DNA from: Hyphomicrobiales bacterium
GTDB lineage: Bacteria > Pseudomonadota > Alphaproteobacteria > Rhizobiales > Xanthobacteraceae
Assembly: GCA_017305715.1 (NCBI GenBank)
Contig: JAFKKG010000021.1
Location: forward strand, 124,001 to 188,000
Direction of reading: 5' to 3'
DNA length: 64,000 nt
Shown piece after piece: positions 8,759 through 19,265 of the stretch. The notes below the pieces were generated by a model. It searched no databases and was not told the origin of the DNA. It saw nothing but the letters and a program-made list of their open reading frames with translations. Positions within the stretch are counted from its first letter, which is position 1, and each line of letters opens with the position of its first letter. Both the position numbers and the translations under genes were made by a program.

Positions 8759-9643
8759 ATGCGGGTTCTTGCCGGTGTGGTTCTCGCCGCGGCCGCGGTG
8801 TTCACGATGACGCCGGCCGCGCAGGCCGAGGCGCCGTCCGACCTGCGCGTGTGCCTGGACAACGCCACCCCCAACGCGCCGAGGGTTGCGGCATGTTCAC
8901 AGGTCCTCACCAATGCGCCGCCGGCCGATGCGAAGGAACTCGTCCGGATCTACTTCCTGCGCGGCAATGCCAATCTGGCCCTCGGGGTCTACGACCGCGC
9001 GCTGGCGGACTTCGATGCGGCGACCAGGATCAACCCGAACGCCTACGGTCCGTTCAACAGCCGCGGCGTCGTGTTCCTGCGCCAGAAGCAGGTCGATCGC
9101 GCCATCACGGAGTTCGACAGGTCCATCCAGCTCTTTCCAAAGGACCCCATCGCCTTCACCAACCGCGGCGACGCCTACCGCAGCAAGGGCCACTTCGACC
9201 GCGCGATGCAGGATTATGACCGGGCGATCGAGGTCAATCCGAAGTGGGTCGGGGCCTATTTTGGCCGGGCCGCGGCATTGCAACAGAAGGCCACCTCCGA
9301 TTTCGACGCCTTCGTCAACGAGGGCAGCTTCGAAGAGCTGGCCATCGCGGAATACGGCAAGGTCTTGCAACTCGCCCCGCGGCACGGCGGCGCGCTGAGC
9401 AACCGCGGCCTGCTCTACCATCAGCTGCGCAAATACCCGCTCGCCATCGCCGACTTCACGCAAGCGATCGAGATCGAGCCGGCGAACCCGATCTTTCTGC
9501 GCAACCGCGCGCTGACCTACCGGATGATCCGGCGGTTCGACCTTGCCATCGCGGACTATCGCAACGCCTTGGCGCTGACGAAGGATGCCGAAGGGCGCAA
9601 GCTGATCGGAGAACTGCTCGCGCAACTCGGCGCCGCTGCCTGA
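8759..9643 (+). CDS. Secreted tetratricopeptide repeat protein
   Basis: The start at ATG 8759 follows AAGGAG (8747-8752) and opens a signal peptide ending in AAQAEA. The mature protein is a string of TPR units (for example NANLALGVYDRALADFDAAT, NRGDAYRSKGHFDRAMQDYD and NRGLLYHQLRKYPLAIADFT), about six in all over 294 aa. TPRs are protein-binding scaffolds, and the signal puts this one in the periplasm. The open frame reaches back to 8612 inside the preceding hydrolase gene, which is a frame overlap and not the start. The partner is unknown; the neighbouring secreted hydrolase is the obvious candidate. Confidence 0.85.
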   Translation: MRVLAGVVLAAAAVFTMTPAAQAEAPSDLRVCLDNATPNAPRVAACSQVLTNAPPADAKELVRIYFLRGNANLALGVYDRALADFDAATRINPNAYGPFNSRGVVFLRQKQVDRAITEFDRSIQLFPKDPIAFTNRGDAYRSKGHFDRAMQDYDRAIEVNPKWVGAYFGRAAALQQKATSDFDAFVNEGSFEELAIAEYGKVLQLAPRHGGALSNRGLLYHQLRKYPLAIADFTQAIEIEPANPIFLRNRALTYRMIRRFDLAIADYRNALALTKDAEGRKLIGELLAQLGAAA

Positions 9644-9704
9644 GGACCGAAGCCTGAGGCGCTTTAACACCTAGCAAGGTCGTGGCCACACGGATGATCG
9701 AGGC

Positions 9705-10793
9705 TCAGCCCTTGCGCATTTTGCCGAGCAGATAGTTATCGTAATAGTTTTCCGCGATCTGCGTGTAGAACAGCACTTCCTTCATGTAGGCGTCGTGGCT
9801 TTCCTTCGTCTTCTTGAACAGCGGGCTCTTCTCGGCGATCTCGTTCAGGTGCTCCTGCGTGACCTTGTAGCAGGCCTCCATGACCGGCGGCGGGAAGGCG
9901 CGCAGTTCCGCGCCGCCCGCGATCAGCCGCTTCAGGGCGGCAGGATTCACGCTGTCGTATTTTTCGATCATCCAGGCGCCCGCCGCGGCTCCCGCCTGGC
10001 TGAGGATCGCTTGGTATTGCTTGGGCAGCGCATTCCACTTGTCGTCGTTGACGATCATGTGCAGCATCGCCCCGCCTTCCCACCAGCCCGGGTAATAATA
10101 GTATTTTGCGACCTTGTAGAAACCGAGCTTCTCGTCGTCATAGGGGCCGACGAACTCGGCGGCATCGAGCGAGCCCTTCTCCAGCGCCGAATAGACGTCG
10201 CCGCCGGCGATCTGCTGCGGGACGATGCCGAGCCTGGCGAGCACATGGCCGCCCATGCCGGCGATGCGGAATTTGAGGCCGTTGAGATCGTCGACCGTCT
10301 TGATCTCCTTGCGGAACCAGCCGCCCATCTGGGTGCCGGAATTGCCGCACAGGATCGCATGCGCCTTGAACGGCTTCAGCGCTTCGCTGCAGAGCTCGGC
10401 GCCGCCGCCGAACGTCCACCAGGAATGCTGATGGCGATGGTTCATGCCGAACGGCGCGCCGGTGGCATAGGCCAGCGCCGGCTCCTTGCCGATGTAGAAA
10501 TAGAGCGGCGTCTGGGCCATCTCGACGGTCGCGGTGCTCACCGCATCGAGCGCCTGCAGGCCGGGCACGATTTCGCCGGCGGCAAAGGTCTGGATCTGGA
10601 ATTTGTTGTCGGAGGCATCGGCGACGTATTTGGCAAAGGTCTGCGCCGTGCCGTAGATGGTGTCGAGCGATTTGGGAAAGCTCGAGGTCAGGCGCCACTT
10701 GATCTCGGGCGCGGCTTGCGCGATCGCAGGCGCTGCAACCAGCGCGGTCGCGCCGGCCACGGCGCCGCCCTTGAGGAACGTACGGCGTTTCAT
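9705..10793 (-). CDS. TRAP transporter substrate-binding protein, TakP-like (DctP family)
   Basis: This is the periplasmic receptor of a TRAP transporter. The N-terminus MKRRTFLKGG is a twin-arginine signal followed by a hydrophobic stretch and AIAQA, so it is probably exported folded. The ribosome site is AAGGGAGTG. The motifs QQIAGGDVYSALEKGSLDAAEFVGPYDD and the KYYYYPGWWEGG segment match the TakP subgroup, whose known member from Rhodobacter sphaeroides binds 2-oxo monocarboxylates. No DctQ or DctM membrane genes lie next to it, so it is an orphan receptor here. The ligand class is an inference. Confidence 0.9.
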   Translation of the reverse strand: MKRRTFLKGGAVAGATALVAAPAIAQAAPEIKWRLTSSFPKSLDTIYGTAQTFAKYVADASDNKFQIQTFAAGEIVPGLQALDAVSTATVEMAQTPLYFYIGKEPALAYATGAPFGMNHRHQHSWWTFGGGAELCSEALKPFKAHAILCGNSGTQMGGWFRKEIKTVDDLNGLKFRIAGMGGHVLARLGIVPQQIAGGDVYSALEKGSLDAAEFVGPYDDEKLGFYKVAKYYYYPGWWEGGAMLHMIVNDDKWNALPKQYQAILSQAGAAAGAWMIEKYDSVNPAALKRLIAGGAELRAFPPPVMEACYKVTQEHLNEIAEKSPLFKKTKESHDAYMKEVLFYTQIAENYYDNYLLGKMRKG

Positions 10794-11361
10794 AATGGGC
10801 TCACTCCCTTGAATGGCAGGTTCTGTTGGATTTTGGGTCTATCGAATTGCAGGTCTGTCGGCGCGGGGGCGTGTCTTCACCACCATTTGGCCCCACCATA
10901 GCCAACTCCAGGGCAGATGTGGAAGCGCTACCTTGCCCGCATCCTGCCCGCGCATGGCAGGCATTGGTCCAATCCCGAACCATGAGACGTTAGGCGCGAT
11001 ACGGACCTCATGCCTGCGTGGGCCCAAGCTCATCGCGGGAGGCACTTGCGAAGCCAGCGTCCCGAAGCATCGCGGCAAACGGATGACTCGCGGCCTATCC
11101 TCCGGGGCGCTGGCGCGCGAGTTCGGGAGGCGGTCCCGCCGCATCGCCGCCATCCCCCTGCCGATAAACCGAAGCGCAAACGTCAAGCGCCTGACGCATT
11201 TTTCGGCATGAATGGGAGCGTTCCCTCTGATTGTGACCTAGTTCACATTTCGCGGTCCGGGCGCGCATGATTTGCGCTTTGATCTCCCGGAATTTTGTTT
11301 CATACTTGCGCCATTCCTTCGAGATGGCCCCTCGGATTGGCTCTCGATAACAAAGCATTGC
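10794..11361. other. 568-nt intergenic region between divergent genes
   Basis: This is the longest stretch without a supported gene. It holds a perfect CRP-type palindrome at 11232-11247 (listed separately). Open frames within it on both strands lack ribosome sites and do not resemble proteins I know. A short AT-rich patch near 11290-11310 may contain the promoter of the plus-strand gene. No RNA gene is evident. Confidence 0.5.
11232..11247. promoter_or_regulatory. CRP/FNR-family operator, perfect palindromic match
   Basis: TGTGACCTAGTTCACA matches the CRP consensus TGTGA-N6-TCACA in all ten defined positions. It lies 115 nt before the start of the membrane spermidine-synthase-like gene and about 440 nt from the divergent TRAP receptor gene. 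Which CRP/FNR family member binds it cannot be told from the sequence. Confidence 0.55.
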
Positions 11362-13620
11362 ATGAGCGATCACGTTAAACCGGCTTTTGAAACCGCCTCT
11401 GCCAACCGCGCAACCTGGGTCATTCTGGTCTACACCGCAGCCATTTTTCTCAGCGCCGCGCTGCTGTTCGCCGTCCAGCCGATGTTCACCAAAATGGTGC
11501 TGCCGCGATTCGGCGGCTCGCCGTCGGTGTGGTCGGTGGCGATGGTGTTTTTTCAGGGCGTGCTGCTGGTCGGCTATGCCTATGCCGATTTTCTGACCCG
11601 GTTCGTGCCGGGCCGATGGGCACTGGCCATCCACTTGTGCGTGATGCTGGGAGGCGCCGCCTTCGTGCCGCTCGCGGTCGCGAACGGCTGGGGGCTGCCG
11701 CCCGCCGATCGCGAGGAGTTCTTCCTGCTCGGCATGTTCGCGGTCTCGCTCGGCTTTCCGTTCTTCGCGCTGTCGGCGAACGGCCCGCTCCTGCAGGCAT
11801 GGTTTGCCCGGTCGGGCCTGGCTCAGGCGGCCAATCCGTATTTTCTGTACGCCGCCAGCAATATCGGCAGCCTGCTGGCGCTGTTCGCATATCCGTTGCT
11901 GGCCGAGCCGCTCTCTACGCTAAGTTTTCAGAATGGCGTGTGGCGCTACGGCTATTATTTGCTGATCGCCCTCATCGCGCTATGCGGGAGCCTGGTTTTC
12001 TTCAACCGCGACAATGACGGTCCCGTTGCGCAGACGCAGGCCGTCGGCGCCGCGCCCGCGCTGCGGCAGATGGCTTACTGGGTGGCGCTCGCCTTCGTGC
12101 CCTCGGCGCTGATGATCGCGGTGACGACGCACATCACCGCCGATGTCGCCGCGGCGCCGTTCCTGTGGGTGCTGCCGCTCTCGCTCTATCTGATCAGCTT
12201 CATCCTGGTGTTCAGCCAGCGCACCTACATCTCGCAGGCGACCTGGATGAAGGCGCAGCCGGTGTTGCTGGCCCTGATCGTGCTGACGCTGGCGCTCGAT
12301 ATCCGCACCTGGCTGATGATCGATGTCGGGCTGCATCTCCTGACGTTCTTCGTCACCGCGATGATCTGCCATGGCCTGATCGCGGCCACCCGTCCGCAAC
12401 CGGCCTACCTCACGCGGTTCTATTTCTGCATGTCGCTCGGCGGCGTGCTCGGCGGCATCTTCTCCGGCCTGATCGCGCCGAACGTGTTCTCGTGGATCGC
12501 GGAATACCCCGTCCTGATCGTCGCTGCCGCGCTGGCGCGCCCGGCGGCTTCGTGGCCGAAGACGAAGGAAATGGCGCTGGCGATCGGGTTCATCGCGCTG
12601 GTCGTGCTGGCGAGCCTGCCCGGTTTCCGCGAGGGCTTTACGCTGCTTCCGCCGGCCAACTGGATCGTGTGGGGGGCCGTCTTGCTGCTGGTCGCGGCCG
12701 CCCTCGCGTTAAGCGCTTCGCCGCTCCGGCTCGCGGTGCTGTTCGGCGCCGCCTTCATCGTAACGCGGGCCTATCCGCCGAACGTCCGACACCTCGACAC
12801 CGTGCGCAGCTTCTTCGGGGTCCACAAGATCGAAGTCACCGAGGATGGCCGGTTTCGCGTGCTGCGTCACGGCATGGAGTTGCACGGCGCCCAGCGGCTG
12901 ACGACGGATGACGGCAAACCCGTGACCGGCCGGCCGGTGCTGTCGACCTATTATCATCCGGACTCGCCGATCGCCGAAGCGATCGACGCCGTGCAGGACA
13001 AGAAAAAGGGCCCGGTCCGGATCGCCGTGATTGGCCTCGGCGCCGGTTCGATCGCCTGCCTCGCCAAGCCGCAGGACCGTCTCGATTATTACGAGATCGA
13101 CGCGGACGTCATCCGGATCGCCAAGGACCCGGCCCGCTTCACGTTCCTGCGCGATTGCAAGCCGGAGACCAACATCACCCTCGGCGATGCGCGGCTCACG
13201 CTCGCCGGTGCCACCGACGCCCGCTACGACCTGATTATCGTCGATGCCTTTTCATCCGATTCCATTCCAGTGCATCTGCTGACCCGGGAGGCGATGCGGA
13301 TCTACCTGTCGCGCCTCAATCCGGACGGCGTCATCGTCACGCACATCTCCAACAACCATCTCGATCTGTCCGGCGTGGTTGCCGCGACTGCCGCGAGCGA
13401 GGGACTGCTCGCCCGGATCTATGACGAGGATGAGAAACCGAACCTCGATCCGATGATCAAGTTCTCGACGGTCATGGCGCTGGCGCGCAACAACAAGGAT
13501 CTCGGATTGCTGCAGGATTGGGATGTCGAGAAGCCTGCGCCCGGTCAGTCCCCCTGGAGCGACGATTTCTCGAACCTGCTCGGCCCGCTGCTTTCCAAGA
13601 TGAAGAAGGACAACGAGTAG
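11362..13620 (+). CDS. Membrane protein with C-terminal spermidine-synthase-like domain
   Basis: The protein is 752 aa from ATG 11362 (MSDHVKPAFE); the frame is open upstream to 11272 but that part lacks protein character. Residues about 15-480 are a polytopic membrane region with about a dozen helices. Residues about 500-740 form a class I methyltransferase-like fold of the spermidine synthase type: the nucleotide motif VIGLGAGSIACLA, the acidic strand-end DYYEIDADVI, and DLIIVDAFSSDSIPVHLLT. This fusion is known in many proteobacteria as fused MFS/spermidine synthase. Polyamine synthesis has not been shown for most members, so the reaction is open. It has its own promoter region with a CRP-type palindrome. 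Confidence 0.85.
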   Translation: MSDHVKPAFETASANRATWVILVYTAAIFLSAALLFAVQPMFTKMVLPRFGGSPSVWSVAMVFFQGVLLVGYAYADFLTRFVPGRWALAIHLCVMLGGAAFVPLAVANGWGLPPADREEFFLLGMFAVSLGFPFFALSANGPLLQAWFARSGLAQAANPYFLYAASNIGSLLALFAYPLLAEPLSTLSFQNGVWRYGYYLLIALIALCGSLVFFNRDNDGPVAQTQAVGAAPALRQMAYWVALAFVPSALMIAVTTHITADVAAAPFLWVLPLSLYLISFILVFSQRTYISQATWMKAQPVLLALIVLTLALDIRTWLMIDVGLHLLTFFVTAMICHGLIAATRPQPAYLTRFYFCMSLGGVLGGIFSGLIAPNVFSWIAEYPVLIVAAALARPAASWPKTKEMALAIGFIALVVLASLPGFREGFTLLPPANWIVWGAVLLLVAAALALSASPLRLAVLFGAAFIVTRAYPPNVRHLDTVRSFFGVHKIEVTEDGRFRVLRHGMELHGAQRLTTDDGKPVTGRPVLSTYYHPDSPIAEAIDAVQDKKKGPVRIAVIGLGAGSIACLAKPQDRLDYYEIDADVIRIAKDPARFTFLRDCKPETNITLGDARLTLAGATDARYDLIIVDAFSSDSIPVHLLTREAMRIYLSRLNPDGVIVTHISNNHLDLSGVVAATAASEGLLARIYDEDEKPNLDPMIKFSTVMALARNNKDLGLLQDWDVEKPAPGQSPWSDDFSNLLGPLLSKMKKDNE

Positions 13621-13631
13621 CTACGCCGTAG

Positions 13632-13657
13632 CCCGGATGAGCGCAGCGACATCCGGG
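13632..13657. repeat. Short palindromic intergenic repeat
   Basis: An 8-bp perfect stem (CCCGGATG / CATCCGGG) closes a 10-nt loop GAGCGCAGCG-type sequence just after the stop of the preceding gene. The surrounding string GTAGCCCGGATGAGCGCAGC is of a kind common between genes in Bradyrhizobium genomes. There is no T-run, so it is not a standard terminator. Confidence 0.6.
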
Positions 13658-13722
13658 ACTCTCGTCGCGACCGTGCCCGCATGTCGCCTACGCTCATGCG
13701 GCTACTTGGTCGTCAGACAACT

Positions 13723-14520
13723 TCAATAATATCCGTGAAAATGATGCACCGGCCCGTGGCCGTGACCGACGCTGAACCGGTCCGCCGCTGCGATCGCCGC
13801 GCTGATCCAGGCCTTGGCGTTGCGGACGGCGGTCTCCATGCCTTCACCCTTTGCCAATCCGGCCGCAATCGCCGATGACAGCGAGCAGCCGGTGCCGTGG
13901 GTGTTTTTGGTGACGACGCGCGGTGCGGCCAGCGTGATGGTTTTCCCGGCATCGACAAAATAGTCGGTGCTCTCGGCGCCCTGCCCGTGGCCGCCCTTGA
14001 TCAGCACCGCGCGGCAGCCCATCGCCAGCAGCCGCCTGCCCTGATCTTCGACCGCGGCCTCGCTTTCCGCCACCGGCTCGTCGAGCAACGCAGCGGCCTC
14101 GGGCAAATTGGGCGTGATGACGGAGGCGAGCGGAATGAGCTTGGTGCGCAAGGCTTCGACGGCTTCCGCGGCCAGCAGGCGGTCGCCGGACGTCGCGACC
14201 ATCACGGGATCGAGCACGACATGTTTCGGCGACCAGCGCGTCAGCCCGGCGACGATGGCATCGATGCTGGCGGGCTGCGCCACCATCCCGATCTTGACCG
14301 CGCCGACATCGAGATCGGAAAACACCGCATCAATCTGCGCGGTGATGAACTCGGCCGGGACCTGGTGGATGCCGCTGACACCCGTGGTGTTCTGGGCCGT
14401 GAGCGCCGTGATGACCGAGGCGCCGTAGACGCCGAGGGCGGCGAAGGTCTTCAAATCGGCCTGGATACCGGCGCCGCCGGACGAATCGGAGCCGGCGATG
14501 GTCAGCGCAATCGGCGTCAT
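13723..14520 (-). CDS. thiD: Hydroxymethylpyrimidine/phosphomethylpyrimidine kinase
   Basis: ThiD phosphorylates hydroxymethylpyrimidine twice to give HMP-pyrophosphate for thiamine synthesis. The product is 265 aa from ATG 14520, placed after GAGGCAGGCG. The open frame reaches 14589 but the family begins at [18 protein letters not shown]. Ribokinase-fold motifs are clear: the N-terminal [17 protein letters not shown] and the anion-hole signature [17 protein letters not shown]. No other thi genes are adjacent. The gene diverges from a small Lrp-domain gene. Confidence 0.95.
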   Translation of the reverse strand: MTPIALTIAGSDSSGGAGIQADLKTFAALGVYGASVITALTAQNTTGVSGIHQVPAEFITAQIDAVFSDLDVGAVKIGMVAQPASIDAIVAGLTRWSPKHVVLDPVMVATSGDRLLAAEAVEALRTKLIPLASVITPNLPEAAALLDEPVAESEAAVEDQGRRLLAMGCRAVLIKGGHGQGAESTDYFVDAGKTITLAAPRVVTKNTHGTGCSLSSAIAAGLAKGEGMETAVRNAKAWISAAIAAADRFSVGHGHGPVHHFHGYY

Positions 14521-14652
14521 CGCCTGCCTCGGGCAAATGGTGTGTCTGGAGCCATGAACTGTCCTAGCGCGGCCGGCCATTGGCAGCAAGTTGGCTTGCC
14601 ATAGGGCTTCGTTTTTGGCCTATTGGAATGAATAATTCCGGAGACGACAACC

Positions 14653-14898
14653 ATGGTTCCCTTTTTCGTCCAGTTCAAATGCAAGCTCGGCCAGTCCTAC
14701 AAGGTGGCCAATGCGCTCGCGGAAGCCGAGATCGCCTCGGAGATCTATTCCACCGCCGGCGACTACGATTTGCTGGTCAAGTTCTACGTCGATAACACCA
14801 CCGATATCGGCCATTTCGTCAACGAGAAGGTGCAGGTGATTCCCGGCATCCAGGACACCCACACCATCATCACCTTCAAGGCGTTCGGCGCGGGTTAG
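14653..14898 (+). CDS. Stand-alone Lrp/AsnC ligand-binding (RAM) domain protein
   Basis: This 81-aa protein consists only of the alpha/beta sandwich found at the C-terminus of Lrp/AsnC regulators. Visible elements are the first strand PFFVQFKCKLG, the central TAGDYDLLVKFYVDN, and the closing IPGIQDTHTIITFKAF. There is no helix-turn-helix. Such proteins form dimers or higher rings and may bind amino acids or pair with full-length regulators. It lies 132 nt from divergent thiD and 59 nt before an ABC importer operon; a functional link is not shown. Confidence 0.9.
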   Translation: MVPFFVQFKCKLGQSYKVANALAEAEIASEIYSTAGDYDLLVKFYVDNTTDIGHFVNEKVQVIPGIQDTHTIITFKAFGAG

Positions 14899-14957
14899 GA
14901 TCCTGCCCGCTTCGCACCGCCGCCGGCAACAACAAGAACAATCAACGGGGAAACAGG

Positions 14958-16277
14958 ATGCATCGGTTATTGATGCTGTCGCTTTGCGCAGCGCTGGTCT
15001 CGACCGTGGCTTTGGCGCAGGCGCCGACCGGCAAGGTCACGGTCATCACCTCCTTCGCCAAGGACGTCACCGATCCCGTCAAGAAGGCGTTTGAAGCGGC
15101 CGCACCCGGCGTGACGCTGGAAGTGCAGAACCGCAACACCAATGCCGGCGTGAAATATCTCGAGGAAACCAAGGCCAACAACCAGGTCGACCTGTTCTGG
15201 GCGTCGGCGCCCGACGCGTTCGAGGTTCTCAAGGGCAAGGGGCTGCTGCAGAAATACGCGCCCAAGGCGTCCGGTATTCCCGAGAAGATCGGGCAATTCC
15301 CGATCAACGATCCCGCCGGCTTCTATTTCGGCTTTGCCGCCTCCGGCTACGGTATCATGTGGAACGAGCGCTATGCGAAGGCCAACAAGCTGCCTGACCC
15401 GAAGGAATGGCAGGATCTGGCCAAGCCGGTCTATTACGATCACGTCTCGATCGCCGCGCCCTCGCGTTCCGGCACCACGCATTTGACCATCGAGGCCGTC
15501 CTGCAGGGCGAAGGCTGGGCCAAGGGATGGGGCACCGTGAAGGCGATGGCCGGCAATTTCCGCAACATCACCGAGCGCTCGTTCGGAGTGCCGGAAGCGG
15601 TCAATTCCGGGCAGGTCGGCTATGGCATCGTGATCGACTTCTTCGCGTTCTCGGCGCAGGCCTCGGGCTTTCCGGTCAAATTCATCTATCCGACCGTCAC
15701 CACGATCGTGCCGGCCAATGTCGGCATCGTCGCCAACGCGCCGAACAAGGCGGCGGCCGAGGCCTTCGTGGAATTCCTGCTGTCGCCGGCCGGCCAGCAG
15801 GTGCTGTTCGAACCGGGCATCCGCCGCCTGCCTGTCAATCCCGACATCTATGCCAAGGCGCCCGCGGACTACCCGAACCCGTTCAAGGACCCTCGGTTGA
15901 ATTCGATGATCAAGTTCGACGTCGCCAAGTCGGAGGCGCGCAACGACGTCGTCGACGTGCTGTTCGACCAGCTGATTTCGTTCCAGCTCGAACCGCTCAA
16001 AGCCGCCACCAAGGCGATCCACGAGGCCGACGCCGCCCTCGCCAAGAAGGACAATGCGCAGGCCCGCGCGCTGGTGGCGCAGGCGCGCGAGCTGATCGCT
16101 GCGATGCCGGTCGATGAAGCCACCGCCTCCGCCAAGGAGACCACTGCCGCCTTCACCGGCGGCAAACAGAAGGGCGCGCGGCAGGCCGAACTGGAGCAGC
16201 AATGGGCGGCGTTCGCCAAGCAACATTACGCGCAGGCGCAGGCCAAGGCCGAGGAAGCTTTGAAGCTGGCGAAGTGA
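14958..16277 (+). CDS. ABC transporter periplasmic binding protein with long C-terminal extension
   Basis: This is a 439-aa receptor behind CGGGGAAACAGG, with a signal peptide ending in ALAQA. The core (about 20-335) belongs to the iron/thiamine/2-aminoethylphosphonate group: KVTVITSFAKD, NNQVDLFWASAPDAFEVL, GYGIMWNERYAK and IPVNPDIY-like endings. The last 100 residues are unusual, an Ala/Lys/Glu-rich helical stretch (EADAALAKKDNAQARALVAQ and onward) beyond the normal family length of about 340. It is first in a set with a double permease, an ATPase and an Ldh-family dehydrogenase. The ligand is not evident. Confidence 0.88.
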   Translation: MHRLLMLSLCAALVSTVALAQAPTGKVTVITSFAKDVTDPVKKAFEAAAPGVTLEVQNRNTNAGVKYLEETKANNQVDLFWASAPDAFEVLKGKGLLQKYAPKASGIPEKIGQFPINDPAGFYFGFAASGYGIMWNERYAKANKLPDPKEWQDLAKPVYYDHVSIAAPSRSGTTHLTIEAVLQGEGWAKGWGTVKAMAGNFRNITERSFGVPEAVNSGQVGYGIVIDFFAFSAQASGFPVKFIYPTVTTIVPANVGIVANAPNKAAAEAFVEFLLSPAGQQVLFEPGIRRLPVNPDIYAKAPADYPNPFKDPRLNSMIKFDVAKSEARNDVVDVLFDQLISFQLEPLKAATKAIHEADAALAKKDNAQARALVAQARELIAAMPVDEATASAKETTAAFTGGKQKGARQAELEQQWAAFAKQHYAQAQAKAEEALKLAK

Positions 16278-16315
16278 TGCGAGGGCGCCCGCGTTTCTTG
16301 CGCATGTCTCTCACC

Positions 16316-16341
16316 GTCGTCCCGGCGAAGGCCGGGACGAC
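16316..16341. repeat. Palindromic intergenic repeat, GTCCCGGC family
   Basis: GTCGTCCCGGC, loop GAAG, GCCGGGACGAC: an 11-bp perfect stem, ending four bases before the likely GTG start of the permease gene. A shorter copy of the same family lies at 23456-23475. Such elements are common in rhizobial genomes. A hairpin this close to a start codon may affect translation of the permease. Confidence 0.7.
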
Positions 16342-16344
16342 ATC

Positions 16345-18075
16345 GTGGGTGGCCCGCACGTGAGCCTTGCCCTCGCCGCCCCTCGCGCCCGCGCAAGACG
16401 AACGGCAACGCCGGGACAGATCACGCTGGCGCTCGGCATCGCGGCGTTTCTCGCGCTGTTCCTGGTCTGGCCGGCGGCGACCGTGATCTATGTGGCGTTC
16501 ACGGAAAGAGGCGGCGGCGCCTTCACGCTGGTCAATTTCGTCGATTTCTTCCGCACCGATCTGTTCCTGCGCTCGTTCTGGAACTCGTTCTACGTCTCGG
16601 CGATGGCGGTCGCCGGCGCGTCGATCCTGGCGCTGCCGCTGGCCTACATCACGTCACGGTTTGCGTTCCGCGGCACCGTGCTGATCCAGACGCTGGGATT
16701 CCTGCCGCTGATCATGCCGCCGTTCGTCGGCGCGGTGGCGATGCAGCTGTTCTTCGGCCGCAACGGCAGCGCCAACCTGCTGCTGGATGATTGGTTCGGC
16801 TTCAAGATCGCCTTCATGGAAGGCCTCAACGGCGTCATCTTCGTGCAGTCGATCCATTATTTTCCGTTCATCCTGATCAACCTCTCGGCGGCGCTGCGCA
16901 ACATCGACGGCGCGATGGAGGAAGCGGCGCAAAATCTCGGCTCGTCCGGATTCCGGCTGTTTCGCCGCATCGTGTTTCCGCTGGCGATGCCCGGCTACAT
17001 CGCCGGCGCCTCGCTGGTATTCGTGAAAGTGTTCGACGATCTCGCCACGCCGTTGCTGCTGAACGTCAAGGACATGCTGGCGCCGCAGGCCTATCTGCGC
17101 GTCACCTCGATCGGCATCGCCGATCCCATGGGCTATGTGATCTCGGTGGTGCTGATCGTGGCTTCCGTCGCCGCGATGGCGCTCTCGGCGCTGGCGACCC
17201 GCGGCATCGACTATTCGACCGTGCAGCGCGGCGGCGGCGGCCTCGCCCGGCGGCGCTTGCGGCCTTACGAGAGCGCGCTCGCTTATCTCACCGTGGCGCT
17301 GATACTGCTGCTGGTGCTGGCGCCGCATGTCGGCCTGCTGCTGCTGTCGTTCTCGACCGTGTGGTCGTTCTCGCCACTGCCGGACGGCTATACGACGGCG
17401 CACTACGCGCGGATTTTCGGCGACAGCTCGCTCTACATCAAGAACACGCTGATCTATGCCTCGATGGCCGGCCTGATCGACGTCGTGCTCGGCACCGCGA
17501 TCGCCTATCTGGTGCTGCGCACCCGGCTGATCGGGCGCGACGCGCTGGACTGGGCGGCCTCGGCCGCCCTCGCGGTCCCCGGCATCGTGCTCGGCATCGG
17601 TTATTTGCGCGCGTTCTATGGCGTGAAACTGTGGGACGGCACGCCGCTGGCGGCGCTGTGGATCGTGATCGTGCTGGCGCTGGCGATCCGCCGCCTGCCT
17701 TACGCGCTGCGGGCCTGCTACGCGGCGCTGCAGCAGATATCGGTATCGCTGGAAGAGGCCGCGGAAAATCTCGGCGCCACCAAATTGCGCACGGTGCGCC
17801 GCATCGTGACGCCCTTGATGATGGGTGGCATTTTGGCGGGCTTCGTCACCAGTTTTGCCACCGCCGCCGTCGAACTCTCGGCAACGCTGATGCTGGTGCA
17901 GTCCAATTCCGATGCGCCGCTCGCCTATGGCCTGTACGTGCTGATGCAATCGGCGGCGGGCCGCGGGCCTGGCGCCGCGCTCGGCGTCATCGCCGTGGTG
18001 CTGGTGGCGGTCTGCACCATCCTGTCGCATGCCGTGATCGAGCGCGGCCGCGCGATGCCGCCAGCAGGACATTGA
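16345..18075 (+). CDS. ABC transporter permease, two fused transmembrane modules
   Basis: This is an inner-membrane channel of 576 aa made of two BPD_transp_1 modules in one chain, as in ThiP and FbpB. Each half carries its EAA loop, which contacts the ATPase: EEAAQNLGSSGFRLFRRIVF in the first and EEAAENLGATKLRTVRRIVT in the second. Ten to twelve hydrophobic segments are visible. The start is uncertain: GTG 16345 or GTG 16360; neither has a strong ribosome site, and a palindrome ends at 16341. It is followed 5 nt later by the ATPase gene. Confidence 0.93.
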   Translation: MGGPHVSLALAAPRARARRTATPGQITLALGIAAFLALFLVWPAATVIYVAFTERGGGAFTLVNFVDFFRTDLFLRSFWNSFYVSAMAVAGASILALPLAYITSRFAFRGTVLIQTLGFLPLIMPPFVGAVAMQLFFGRNGSANLLLDDWFGFKIAFMEGLNGVIFVQSIHYFPFILINLSAALRNIDGAMEEAAQNLGSSGFRLFRRIVFPLAMPGYIAGASLVFVKVFDDLATPLLLNVKDMLAPQAYLRVTSIGIADPMGYVISVVLIVASVAAMALSALATRGIDYSTVQRGGGGLARRRLRPYESALAYLTVALILLLVLAPHVGLLLLSFSTVWSFSPLPDGYTTAHYARIFGDSSLYIKNTLIYASMAGLIDVVLGTAIAYLVLRTRLIGRDALDWAASAALAVPGIVLGIGYLRAFYGVKLWDGTPLAALWIVIVLALAIRRLPYALRACYAALQQISVSLEEAAENLGATKLRTVRRIVTPLMMGGILAGFVTSFATAAVELSATLMLVQSNSDAPLAYGLYVLMQSAAGRGPGAALGVIAVVLVAVCTILSHAVIERGRAMPPAGH

Positions 18076-18080
18076 AGGCC

Positions 18081-19187
<1,107 letters not shown>

Positions 19188-19265
19188 GAATTTGCCACGA
19201 TAGTTCGTATCGCGCGCGGGCGCGCCATCAATAAAACGGGAGTTGGTATCCTGACCACATCGACA

